DNA of 14,913 nt from UBA4729 sp039931245 (GTDB taxonomy: Bacteria > Patescibacteriota > Saccharimonadia > Saccharimonadales > UBA4665): assembly GCA_039931245.1 (NCBI GenBank), contig JBDTSH010000011.1, positions 1 through 14,913 on the forward strand, written 5' to 3'. The notes beneath the pieces were generated by a model that saw nothing but the letters and a program-made list of their open reading frames with translations, had not been told where the DNA came from and made no database searches. Below are positions 6,300 to 13,263 of the stretch, piece after piece. Both the position numbers and the translations under genes were made by a program. The stretch's first letter is position 1. Each line of letters starts with the position of its first letter.

Positions 6300-7598
6300 A
6301 TGCACATCTACTTTTCAGGTATTGGCGGTGCCGGTATCGGACCGCTGGCCCAGATCGCCCGGCAGGCGGGCTACACCGTCTCGGGCTCCGACAAGCAAGA
6401 TTCCCAATATATCCAGTACTTGCGGGCCCACGGCGTCACCGATATTCACATCGGGCAATCCCACGCCGCCATCGCCGCCAGCCACGCCCGGCAGTCGATC
6501 GATTGGTTCGTCTACACCTCGGCCCTGCCCCTGGAGAATCCCAATGCCCCGGAACTAGCTTTTTGCCGAGAGCAGCACATCAAAACCAGCAAGCGTGATG
6601 AGCTGTTAAACACCATTCTGCACGATAAAAAACTGGCCTTGATCGCCATTGCCGGCACCCACGGCAAAACGACGACCACCGCCCTCGTGACCTGGCTTTT
6701 CAAACGTCTCGAGCAGCCCCTGAGTTACCTCTTACCGGCCAAGGTCAGTTTTGGTGACATGGGCGAATACGACCCGGCCAGTAAATACTTCGTCTACGAA
6801 GCCGACGAATTTGACCGCAACTTTCTGGCCTACGAACCGGCCATCAGCCTCATTACCGGCGTCAGCTGGGACCACCATGAGATTTTTCCGACGCGCGAAG
6901 ACTACCAACTAGCCTTTCGTGATTTTATCAATCAGACTAAATACACTATCGTCTGGCAGGACGACGCCAGCTATCTGCAGCTGGGAACCGGTGAGAGCCG
7001 TCTCAGCGTCCAAGACTCGGGTAATCCCTCGATTGCCCAGTTGACTCTGAAAGGCTTCTATAACCGTCTCGACGCCTGGTTGGCCATCCAGGCCGTCCAG
7101 CGAGCCTGTGGCGCCCCGCTGGCCACCCTGATAGCCCATGCCAACGCCTTTCCGGGCCTGGCCCGCCGGATGGAGCAAGTGTGGCCCGGCCTGTATAGCG
7201 ATTACGCCCACACCCCCGAGAAGATCCGCGGCGCCATGAGCGTCGCTCTCGAGATGGCGGCCGACAGCGGCCAAAACGTCGTGGTCGTCTACCAGCCGCT
7301 GACCAACCGGCGGCAACACTTCCAAATTGATGATTACGGCGATTGCTTTAGTGGGGCCGAGAAAGTCTACTGGCTACCCAGCTATCTGGCCCGCGAAGAT
7401 CCCAGCCAACGCATCATATCTCCGGCCGAGCTGATTGCCCACCTGGCTGACCCGAGCCTAGCCGTCCCGGCTGAGCCCAACGCCCAGCTCAAACAAACCC
7501 TACAAAAGCACCTCGCGGCCGGCGACATGGTCGTCGCCATGGTCGGCGGTGGGGGCGGCAGCCTCGATGACTGGCTGCGCGCCGAATTTAAGGCGTGA
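6300..7598 (+). CDS. murC: Mur ligase, MurC/Mpl type (UDP-N-acetylmuramate:amino acid or peptide ligase)
   Basis: ATP-dependent ligase adding L-alanine (MurC) or a recycled peptide (Mpl) to UDP-MurNAc in the cytoplasm. The N-terminal Rossmann domain has GIGGAGIGPLA (7-17) and the sugar-nucleotide-binding GSD (29-31). The central ATPase has GTHGKTTTT (119-127), EADEFD (167-172) and DHHEIF (191-196). The C-terminal part has 'GFYNRLDA' (252-259), 'FPGLARRME' (284-292) and SDYAHTPEKI (300-309). At 432 aa it is shorter than typical MurC or Mpl (about 450-490). DHHEIF resembles Mpl (DHADIF), while the N-terminus and 'LAFRDFI' resemble MurC, and DYAHTP is more MurE/Cap-like, so the exact substrate is open; the symbol is provisional. 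There is no Shine-Dalgarno and a very short leader is predicted. The stop overlaps the GTG start of the next gene. Confidence 0.85.
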   Translation: MHIYFSGIGGAGIGPLAQIARQAGYTVSGSDKQDSQYIQYLRAHGVTDIHIGQSHAAIAASHARQSIDWFVYTSALPLENPNAPELAFCREQHIKTSKRDELLNTILHDKKLALIAIAGTHGKTTTTALVTWLFKRLEQPLSYLLPAKVSFGDMGEYDPASKYFVYEADEFDRNFLAYEPAISLITGVSWDHHEIFPTREDYQLAFRDFINQTKYTIVWQDDASYLQLGTGESRLSVQDSGNPSIAQLTLKGFYNRLDAWLAIQAVQRACGAPLATLIAHANAFPGLARRMEQVWPGLYSDYAHTPEKIRGAMSVALEMAADSGQNVVVVYQPLTNRRQHFQIDDYGDCFSGAEKVYWLPSYLAREDPSQRIISPAELIAHLADPSLAVPAEPNAQLKQTLQKHLAAGDMVVAMVGGGGGSLDDWLRAEFKA

Positions 7599-8353
7599 AA
7601 CTCGTCCAATTAAACGCCTGGGGTGGTCGGCTGGAACACCAGTTGGCCGATCTACTGACCGCCGAGGCCGCCAACCTCGTCTGTCTACAGGAAATAATTA
7701 GCGCCAGCGGCGACGCTTTGATGGCGCTGACTCTCGAGGAACTCCAGGCTACGCTGGGCTTAGGCCATAGTTTCATGTCCCCTGTTATGTCGTTTAATCT
7801 CATGAATAAAACCGCCGCCTTCGGCAATGCCATCCTCAGTGAATACCCCCTCACCCAGCAAAACACCATCTTCACGAATTTACAGTATCAAGCCGCTTTT
7901 GACTTCGATAGCCATGATTACAATATCCGTAACCTGCAACACGCCCAGCTCACCGTGGCCGGGCACAAGCTCCACTTGCTCAATCACCACGGACACCACA
8001 TCCGCCAACACAAAAATGGCGACGCCCAGACCCGACGCCAGATGACCCAAATTGCCGCCTATGTCGCCACGCTCGATGGTCCGGTCATCTTAACGGGTGA
8101 TTTTAATCTGGCGCCCCATAGTGAATCGCTGGAATTACTCAACGGCCGGCTGCGGAACTTGAGCATCGAATATAAGCTTACAACGACGCGTAACAGCCTA
8201 ACGACTAAAAATGAAGTCTGCGATTACATCTTCGTCAATGACGCCGTGACCGTCCAAGGATTTCGAGCCTCAGATGTGGTCGCCTCCGACCACCAGGCCC
8301 TCATTTTAGATTTCCAACTGTCACCCCAAGCGCCGACCCGTCTGGCTAGCTAG
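7595..8353 (+). CDS. Endonuclease/exonuclease/phosphatase (EEP) fold enzyme
   Basis: A 252-aa metal-dependent phosphoesterase of the DNase I-like superfamily. Active-site residues are in canonical order: N7 in 'QLNAWGG', E33 in 'CLQEI', H131/H132 in 'LLNHHG', D169 and N171 in 'LTGDFNLAP', D210 in 'CDYIF', and D232/H233 in 'SDHQAL'. There is no signal peptide, so it is cytoplasmic. Substrates in this superfamily range from DNA and RNA to sphingolipids and inositol phosphates, and the sequence does not decide between them. The start is GTG at 7595, in a GTGA overlap with the murC-like stop, so translation is coupled. Its stop codon overlaps the 3' end of the convergent nudix gene by 8 bp. Confidence 0.9.
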   Translation: MKLVQLNAWGGRLEHQLADLLTAEAANLVCLQEIISASGDALMALTLEELQATLGLGHSFMSPVMSFNLMNKTAAFGNAILSEYPLTQQNTIFTNLQYQAAFDFDSHDYNIRNLQHAQLTVAGHKLHLLNHHGHHIRQHKNGDAQTRRQMTQIAAYVATLDGPVILTGDFNLAPHSESLELLNGRLRNLSIEYKLTTTRNSLTTKNEVCDYIFVNDAVTVQGFRASDVVASDHQALILDFQLSPQAPTRLAS

Positions 8354-8795
8354 TGGGCCAGGCGAATTCGCTGTAGAACTCGCCGCGGGCCATGGCCTGC
8401 AAACCGGCGCGGACGGACGGGACGATATTGGCGGGGAGATCATCGACAGCCAGCCAGGCCAGCTCGCCGTGCTTATCTGGTTCGGCGTTGGAGGGCTCCC
8501 CCTGCCACGTCGGCACACTAAAGTAGACGTCGACCCAACTACTCCCGGACTCGCCAGCCCGGTGCATGGTCAAGGCCGGCTGCAGGACCTGGGGGTCGAT
8601 CTCAACCCCAATTTCTTCGCGGGCTTCGCGGACGGCCGCCGCCCGGAAAGTTTCATTTTTCTCGACCTTGCCCGACGGCAAGCCGTACATACCATCCATG
8701 TACCCAGTATGGGAGCGCAGCACAAAAGCCAGTGTGTTGGCCCGGCGCAGCAGGACGTAGGCGGCCACGTAGGGCGTGGCGGTGTCGTAGATCAT
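8346..8795 (-). CDS. Nudix hydrolase
   Basis: A 149-aa pyrophosphohydrolase. Residues 42-64 form a complete Nudix box of the type Gx5Ex7REUxEExGU: G42, E48, R56-E57, E60-E61, G63, V64, so it should bind Mg2+ and be active. The preceding 'YMDGMYGLPSGKVEKNE' is typical of MutT/ADP-ribose-type members acting on damaged nucleotides or nucleoside diphosphate derivatives; the substrate cannot be assigned. The start codon overlaps the mazG-like stop in ATGA, making it the last gene of a coupled trio with tsaC and the mazG-like gene. The C-terminus ends at a TAG within CTAGCTAG, which also supplies the stop of the convergent EEP gene. Confidence 0.92.
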   Translation of the reverse strand: MIYDTATPYVAAYVLLRRANTLAFVLRSHTGYMDGMYGLPSGKVEKNETFRAAAVREAREEIGVEIDPQVLQPALTMHRAGESGSSWVDVYFSVPTWQGEPSNAEPDKHGELAWLAVDDLPANIVPSVRAGLQAMARGEFYSEFAWPTS

Positions 8796-9121
8796 CGGTT
8801 GTCGCCGCTGCCTTGGAGGACGTTCCGTTTTTGGCGATCGGCCAGTTTGGCGATATTGGTTTTGGCGATGTCATCAAACTCGATCGCCAGGTAATCGGCC
8901 AGGACCGCGATATACCACAGGACGTCACCCAGCTCTTTGGCAATGTCGCGGCGGTCAATTTGCGACTCGTCCGACGCTTTGTCGCGAATGAGTTTCTTCA
9001 TCTTTTCGGCAATTTCACCACTTTCACCGACCAAACCGAGCACTAGGTGCAGGAGTTCGTTGGGAGCGTCTTTCCCGCGAGAGGTACGCAGGGCGGCTGC
9101 TTGGTATTCATTAAATGTCAT
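8792..9121 (-). CDS. MazG-like nucleotide pyrophosphohydrolase
   Basis: A 109-aa all-alpha NTP pyrophosphohydrolase of the MazG/dUTPase superfamily. The metal-binding signature is present as E33xxE36 in 'GESGEIAEK' and E63xxD66 in 'KELGDVLWY', the standard EExxE/ExxD pair. 'ELLHLVLGLVGESGE' (22-36) and 'LWYIAVLADYLAIEFDDIA' (68-86) are family-typical helices. Such single-domain members hydrolyse non-canonical or excess NTPs/dNTPs to the monophosphate. It overlaps tsaC upstream and the Nudix gene downstream, each by 4 bp (ATGA), so all three are translationally coupled. The precise substrate is not visible in the sequence. Confidence 0.92.
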   Translation of the reverse strand: MTFNEYQAAALRTSRGKDAPNELLHLVLGLVGESGEIAEKMKKLIRDKASDESQIDRRDIAKELGDVLWYIAVLADYLAIEFDDIAKTNIAKLADRQKRNVLQGSGDNR

Positions 9122-9711
9122 TCTAAAATCTCCCCTTGGTCGTTAATATTGACGGCTCCGTGGCGCAAAATTTCGATTTCATCGTCGACGATGCGGATAA
9201 TTGTCGACGGCTGCTGGCCGGATAAGTCCCCACCGTCGACATAAAAGTCGACCTTGTCACCGAAATAAGTCTGGGCCTGCTGGCTGGTGACGGACAGCGG
9301 TGCCCCGGCCTGGTTGGCACTGCTTGTCAGCAACGGTCCGGTCGCGGCCAACAAGGCCCGCAGTTTTGGTTCGGCCGGCAGACGGACCGCCAGACTGTGC
9401 GTTCCTTGGTGGAGGGCCGCCAGGTCGGGGCCGCCCGGAATCACCACACTGACAGCCCCCGGCCAAAACTGGCTGACGGCCGTCAGGTAGCGGCGCTTGA
9501 AGCCGAGACTTTCCAACTGGTCGAGGCTGGCGGCAATCAGCGTCCCCGGTTTGGCCTGGCGTTGTTTTAAAGCGTATAAACGTTGGACGGCAACTGAGTC
9601 AGCCGCCCGGGCGACGACCCCATAAACCGTGTCGGTCGGAATAACCCCGATCGCCCCCGGCTGGGCCAGCCAGCTGCTGACATGCTTAAAAATATCGGTC
9701 GCCTCATCCAT
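9118..9711 (-). CDS. tsaC: L-threonylcarbamoyladenylate synthase (TsaC/Sua5/YrdC family)
   Basis: Makes threonylcarbamoyl-AMP from threonine, bicarbonate and ATP, the first step of the t6A37 tRNA modification. The 197-aa protein is one YrdC domain without the Sua5 C-terminal extension, hence the TsaC type. Motifs: PTDTVYG (25-31), the substrate-binding KQRQAKPGT (49-57), 'FWPGAVSVV' (82-90), 'SLAVRLP' (106-112), TSSANQAG (129-136) and PSTIIRI (168-174). The ATG at 9711 has no Shine-Dalgarno. A TAAAAT hexamer sits 7 nt upstream, with CAGACA 17 bp before it, so a leaderless transcript is predicted even though the gene also lies inside a longer co-directional cluster. The TGA stop overlaps the mazG-like start. 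Confidence 0.93.
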   Translation of the reverse strand: MDEATDIFKHVSSWLAQPGAIGVIPTDTVYGVVARAADSVAVQRLYALKQRQAKPGTLIAASLDQLESLGFKRRYLTAVSQFWPGAVSVVIPGGPDLAALHQGTHSLAVRLPAEPKLRALLAATGPLLTSSANQAGAPLSVTSQQAQTYFGDKVDFYVDGGDLSGQQPSTIIRIVDDEIEILRHGAVNINDQGEILE

Positions 9712-9718
9712 ATGGCTT

Positions 9719-9747
9719 ATTTTAGCGTAGTTTTATTTCGTTGTCTG
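9719..9747 (-). promoter_or_regulatory. Probable leaderless promoter of tsaC
   Basis: On the minus strand, -35 CAGACA (9747-9742, four of six matches), 17-bp spacer, -10 TAAAAT (9724-9719), then 7 nt to the ATG. The -35 lies within the end of the 98-aa gene. Confidence 0.5.
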
Positions 9748-10029
9748 CAAATAGGCGAAGACCGCCAAAACGGCCAGACCTAAAATAATCACCACGGTGG
9801 CCGTGATAGCTAGGCCGCTGCCATGACTCGGCTGTTTGACGACCGGCCGGACCGGCGGGTGGGGCACGGGCGGGGCGGGCTGAGCTGTCGGCTCGAGCTC
9901 CGGTTCGGTAGCGGCCGGGGGATGGGTATCAGCCGGCGGGCCTACCTCGGCGGGGGCGACGTGCAGGGCGCCATCGTCGGCGGCTGTCGGCTGGCTGGGG
10001 GCGGGAATTGGGGGCGTCGTTTCATCCAT
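9733..10029 (-). CDS. Pro/Ala-rich tail-anchored protein, 98 aa
   Basis: Residues 1-72 are a disordered Pro/Ala/Glu-rich segment with repeated short PxP units (for example 'PAPPVPHPPVRPV', 51-63). A single C-terminal TM helix follows (about 73-93), with only QTTK after it. The topology is either tail-anchored with the Pro-rich part in the cytoplasm or a reversed single-pass protein. No enzymatic domain is present. The ATG at 10029 is chosen because GAGG lies 6 nt upstream; an ATG 12 nt earlier (10041) overlaps a TACAAT sequence and lacks a ribosome binding site. It lies between the mutY-like gene and tsaC. The Pro/Ala-rich tail plus one TM echoes the N-terminal third of the 698-aa protein in the same cluster. 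I do not recognise a named family. Confidence 0.7.
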   Translation of the reverse strand: MDETTPPIPAPSQPTAADDGALHVAPAEVGPPADTHPPAATEPELEPTAQPAPPVPHPPVRPVVKQPSHGSGLAITATVVIILGLAVLAVFAYLQTTK

Positions 10030-10065
10030 AATAATCCTCATTGTAGCATGGATAGCGTAAGCTTT

Positions 10066-10896
10066 TTAAAGAGTTAATAAGTGACCGTTTTGCTGGATGA
10101 GTCCTTCGGTCAACAGGTCTGACACGATGGCGTCACAACGTTCATCGGCCAAGTCGGCGGCCAGGGCTTGACGGCTCATCGACTGGGCGCTCAACCGGCT
10201 GATGATGGCGCCGCGCAGGGCCCGGCTCGATCCCAAAAAAGTCGACTGCCGCCGGTAGCTGCGGCTGGCCCGATTAGTCTGCCCTGCTGTCTGCTTCAGG
10301 TGAGTACCGTAATCCATCAGGGCCCCATACCAGTCGCGGGGCTGGGCGGGGTCGAGCGTCAGCGCCACCAGGACTAGGATGTCTCGATCGGCGACGGCCG
10401 TTTCACCTCTAAAAAAGTGGTAGAGATAAACCGTCCGAATATTGGTCTCAATATAGACGGCGGGTTGGTTAAAAGCGTAGGCCAGGATGGCCCCGGCCGT
10501 GTTAGGGCCGATGCCCGGCAGGGCGATGAGGGCCGCCCGATCGGATGGAAAGTGGCCGCCGTGACTGGCCACCACGGCTTGGGCGGTGTGGTGCAAAAAC
10601 TTGGCCCGCCGGTTGTAGCCCAGCCCGTTCCAAACCCGAAGAACGTCGCCCAGCGGCGCGGCGGCGAGCACCGCCACGGTGGGAAAGGCCTCCAAAAACT
10701 CGATGTATTTTGGCCTGACCCGGCCGACGGTCGTTTGCTGCAGCATCAGCTCGCTGACTACGACCCGGTAAGGGTCGAACGTGCCGTCGGGCTGAGGATC
10801 CCGCCAGGGCAAAGCGGGCCGGCCGAATTGTCGGTCGTGCTGCCAGACCGTCTGCTGGAAGGAGACGATCGCTGATTGCGAGGGCGCATTCTTCAT
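10066..10896 (-). CDS. mutY: MutY-like A/G-specific adenine glycosylase, without Fe-S cluster
   Basis: HhH-GPD base-excision glycosylase of 276 aa, expected to remove adenine opposite 8-oxoG or a related mismatched base. It has 'PWRDP' (30-34), the catalytic glutamate E49 in 'VSELMLQQTTV', 'WNGLGYNRRA' (89-98) and the HhH 'LPGIGPNTAGAIL' (126-138). The position of the conserved Asp (E. coli D138, 'LDGNVKR') holds glutamate E150 in 'YIETNIRTV'. The four cysteines of the [4Fe-4S] loop are absent: the region after 'ALMDYGTHLK' (192-201) has none, and the only cysteine in the protein is C254. The C-terminal MutT-like domain for 8-oxoG recognition is missing; instead a short winged-helix-like tail (about 228-276) follows. 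I recall a clusterless subfamily of this layout, so it is probably functional. It starts 27 bp after the 698-aa gene. Confidence 0.85.
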   Translation of the reverse strand: MKNAPSQSAIVSFQQTVWQHDRQFGRPALPWRDPQPDGTFDPYRVVVSELMLQQTTVGRVRPKYIEFLEAFPTVAVLAAAPLGDVLRVWNGLGYNRRAKFLHHTAQAVVASHGGHFPSDRAALIALPGIGPNTAGAILAYAFNQPAVYIETNIRTVYLYHFFRGETAVADRDILVLVALTLDPAQPRDWYGALMDYGTHLKQTAGQTNRASRSYRRQSTFLGSSRALRGAIISRLSAQSMSRQALAADLADERCDAIVSDLLTEGLIQQNGHLLTL

Positions 10897-10923
10897 ACCT
10901 CGTATGCTACTAGACGGGGTCGC

Positions 10924-13020
10924 TTAGAGGCCACCGTAGCCATAGCCGTAGCCGACTAGCTTTTGGGCGGACTTGTAATAATCCGTGACTTTGAGGGGCG
11001 GTGTGGTTCCGCTCAGGCCGACAACGAACAGCTGGCTATCATCCTTAGTGACGAGGGCGTAGTTATCACCGAACCAACCGTAGGCGGCATAGCCGCTCAA
11101 GGCTCCGACGAGCTTGGGGTTTTTAGCGGCGCTGTCGCCGGTTAAAACACTACTCTTGCCATCACGCAGTTCACTCCACAGCGTCTGGTCCCCGGCCGGC
11201 GAGACGAGATACGTCGGGTACAGTTTACTAAAGGCGGACTGGTCGAGGCCGCTGACACTGCTGACGCTTTGGTTGTCAAACTTGTAGTAGGTCGTCGGGG
11301 CGGCGGCACTTTCGGAGTGGGAGTAGTCGATACTACCAGGCGCGACGAAGGCGGCTTGGATATAGCCGCTGCCCAGGGCGGCCCAACTTTGATAATCTTT
11401 CTTCGCCTGCCCGGCGGGCGTCAGGCCGCGAATGGTGTCGGTCTTGCCTGTCAAATCGGCGCTGCCATTTTGGTACCACTGGGTGGTGTAGGTCAGCAAG
11501 TTGTCCAAGAGATAAAAATTCGCAAAGCCTTGGTAGGCGTATGTGGTGGCGTCGCCGGCTGCTTGATTTTGATCGAGCTGGTTGAGTTGATCGCGCTCGG
11601 CGTCGTAGCTTCTGACGATCTCGTGGCCACTGACTGAGGTGACGACGTTATTCTTAGTGACGTCATAGACAAAACTGTGGCCATACCAACCGATGAGGTT
11701 AAAGCTGGCGTTACCGGAATCAAATTCGCTCGTTTTGTCGCTGCTGGCGTCGATCAGGTAGAGGGCCGGCTGAGAGCTCTCGCGCTGGGACTTGAGGACC
11801 AGGTAGCGCCAGTCGCGCGATGCCAGCAGCTGGGTGTTATTGGGGTCTTCTTTGCCGGTGCCGCTTAGGACGGTGCGGCGATTACTGCCGTCTACGTTGG
11901 CCTTGACGACGTCAATCGTGCCGTGCTCGTTGGATAAGAAGTAGACGCTGCCGCTCGGGGTCAGCGTAAAGCTATTGGCCGGCACGGCTTGGCTGGTGAC
12001 CGCCACACTGACGGGGCTGTCGTTATAGCCGATTAAAGCCACCGTGCCGCTGGCCTGCGCCGTGCTCGTGGGCAGCACAATGATGGCCCGGCCGTGGGCG
12101 TCGGTTTTGGCGCTGGTATTGAGGACCTTGATGTCGGCCCCGGCCAGCGGTTGGCCGGTAATCTTATTAATAACGCTAATGGGGACTTGGCGCCCGGTGG
12201 CGTGGAGGGGTATGTCGGGCCCTTTCACGGACCGCAAACCGACCATGATCGGCTGCTGGGTCGTCGTGTAGTACTGCTTCGTGACGCGGACCTGACCGGG
12301 GCCCACCGGCACCTTCAAGCTGGCGCGGCCATTGGCGTCGGTGACCGCCTTGGTCCCCGCCAGGGATACGGTCGCGCTGCTGACGGGGGTTTTCGTGGTG
12401 CTGTCGATAACCGTCAGGGCGACAGTTTTTTGGAGGACCACACCGAGTAAGCGGTAACGGGTCAGGGGCACCCCGAAACCGGCAATCAGCAGCAGACCAA
12501 CTAGGGCGAGCCACAGCCAGCGCCGTCTCAAACGAGGGAACCGAGTGGAAGCCGGGGATGACGCGGCGCTGAGCGGAGCCCGCTCATCGTCAGCGGCGTC
12601 TTCGGCGGCCAACAAGGCGTCGCTCTCACTGGCCACAATATCATCGACGGCCTCGTCGATACCGGGGTCGTCAAAAGCAACGTCGGTGGCCGGGGCCGGC
12701 GCAATTGTCGGCTCAATGGGGGAGGCCGCAGCCGGAGCCGGCGCAGCGGCGGGGGGGTCCACGCCAATTTGCCGGAGCAGCTCGGCTGAGACTTCCGGAG
12801 CCGTCGTGGTTGCTGTAAAAATATCAAGCGGGGGTGGCGAGGGGGCCGTAAGGGGCGCTGGCGAGGGTTCAGTTGCCCGGCCGGCCGGGGGCGTCGGCGC
12901 CGGATCGATCGGCGGTTTGGGCCAGGCCGATCGCCGGGAATCCATCATTTCATCGACCCGATTTTCTAGTTCAGTGTCAACCGGCGCGGCGGAGTTGGCT
13001 ACTTTTTTCTTATTAGGCAT
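10924..13020 (-). CDS. Large single-pass surface protein: disordered tail, TM, two Ig-like domains, propeller-like region
   Basis: A 698-aa protein of mosaic layout. Residues 1-165 are cytoplasmic, Pro/Ala-rich then acidic ('DDPGIDEAVDDIVASE'), ending in a basic stop-transfer patch 'RFPRLRRRW'. One TM helix spans about 167-187. Two beta-sandwich domains of the carboxypeptidase-regulatory/Big type follow at about 198-275 and 278-352, marked by 'KTPVSSATVSLAG'/'GQPLAGADIKVLN' and 'VTDANGRASL'/'KTDAHGRAII'. Residues about 357-690 contain repeated strands of the form 'GSVYFLSNEHG', 'PALYLIDASS', 'HSFVYDV' and 'DSQLFVVGLSG', resembling a TolB/WD-type propeller. The protein ends in 'VGYGYGYGGL'. 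No catalytic motif is seen, so a binding or scaffold role outside the cell is the simplest reading. A TAAAAT hexamer lies 9 nt before the ATG and no Shine-Dalgarno is visible. Confidence 0.85.
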   Translation of the reverse strand: MPNKKKVANSAAPVDTELENRVDEMMDSRRSAWPKPPIDPAPTPPAGRATEPSPAPLTAPSPPPLDIFTATTTAPEVSAELLRQIGVDPPAAAPAPAAASPIEPTIAPAPATDVAFDDPGIDEAVDDIVASESDALLAAEDAADDERAPLSAASSPASTRFPRLRRRWLWLALVGLLLIAGFGVPLTRYRLLGVVLQKTVALTVIDSTTKTPVSSATVSLAGTKAVTDANGRASLKVPVGPGQVRVTKQYYTTTQQPIMVGLRSVKGPDIPLHATGRQVPISVINKITGQPLAGADIKVLNTSAKTDAHGRAIIVLPTSTAQASGTVALIGYNDSPVSVAVTSQAVPANSFTLTPSGSVYFLSNEHGTIDVVKANVDGSNRRTVLSGTGKEDPNNTQLLASRDWRYLVLKSQRESSQPALYLIDASSDKTSEFDSGNASFNLIGWYGHSFVYDVTKNNVVTSVSGHEIVRSYDAERDQLNQLDQNQAAGDATTYAYQGFANFYLLDNLLTYTTQWYQNGSADLTGKTDTIRGLTPAGQAKKDYQSWAALGSGYIQAAFVAPGSIDYSHSESAAAPTTYYKFDNQSVSSVSGLDQSAFSKLYPTYLVSPAGDQTLWSELRDGKSSVLTGDSAAKNPKLVGALSGYAAYGWFGDNYALVTKDDSQLFVVGLSGTTPPLKVTDYYKSAQKLVGYGYGYGGL

Positions 13021-13029
13021 ATGCTTTAA

Positions 13030-13035
13030 ATTTTA
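13030..13035 (-). promoter_or_regulatory. Candidate -10 element of the 698-aa gene cluster
   Basis: TAAAAT on the minus strand, 9 nt before the start codon at 13020. No good -35 is found 16-18 bp upstream. The near-absence of a leader and lack of a Shine-Dalgarno match the tsaC and 89-aa genes. Confidence 0.35.
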
Positions 13036-13119
13036 GCACGAACCGCCCAAAGCGGTCGCTCGATAAGACAAGCTAGTCGTCGTCGCAACTAGGCCAGACG
13101 CTGAAGAAGGTTGAGAGCT

Positions 13120-13139
13120 AAGGCGTGGAGACGCTTTTT
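13120..13139 (+). terminator. Orphan terminator-like hairpin, plus strand
   Basis: AAGGCGT (13120-13126), GGAG loop, ACGCTTT (13131-13137), then two more Ts: 7 bp including one G-U. The T-run is on the plus strand only, yet no plus-strand gene lies upstream for thousands of bases. Either a short plus-strand RNA starts after about 13035 or the hairpin is fortuitous. The rest of 13021-13263 is AT-rich spacer holding the two divergent promoters. Confidence 0.35.
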
Positions 13140-13250
13140 AGGGAAGATGTATAGAATCATTGAGAACTTAACTTTTTATATTTAGTAAAAGTATATCTAT
13201 TTGTACCATGCTGACGTTTCGACTGTCAAACATTAGAAATTACTTTCCTC

Positions 13251-13256
13251 TACAAT
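13251..13256 (+). promoter_or_regulatory. -10 element of the alkA-like gene
   Basis: TACAAT exactly 7 nt before the ATG at 13264, with no Shine-Dalgarno between them, predicting a leaderless mRNA. The -35 is not obvious; TGTCAA at 13224-13229 would need a 21-bp spacer. An AT-rich tract lies upstream (13170-13205). Confidence 0.45.
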
Positions 13257-13263
13257 AGTAGCT

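Noticed and set aside
12545..13036. 163-codon plus-strand frame rich in Gly/Ser/Ala
   Set aside because: It is exactly antisense to the low-complexity Pro/Ala-rich tail of the 698-aa gene, a GC-driven shadow without start signals.
13147..13185. Mini-frame of 12 codons (MYRIIENLTFYI) after an AGGGAAG
   Set aside because: Too short and AT-driven; no downstream gene close enough for a leader-peptide role and no regulatory codon run.
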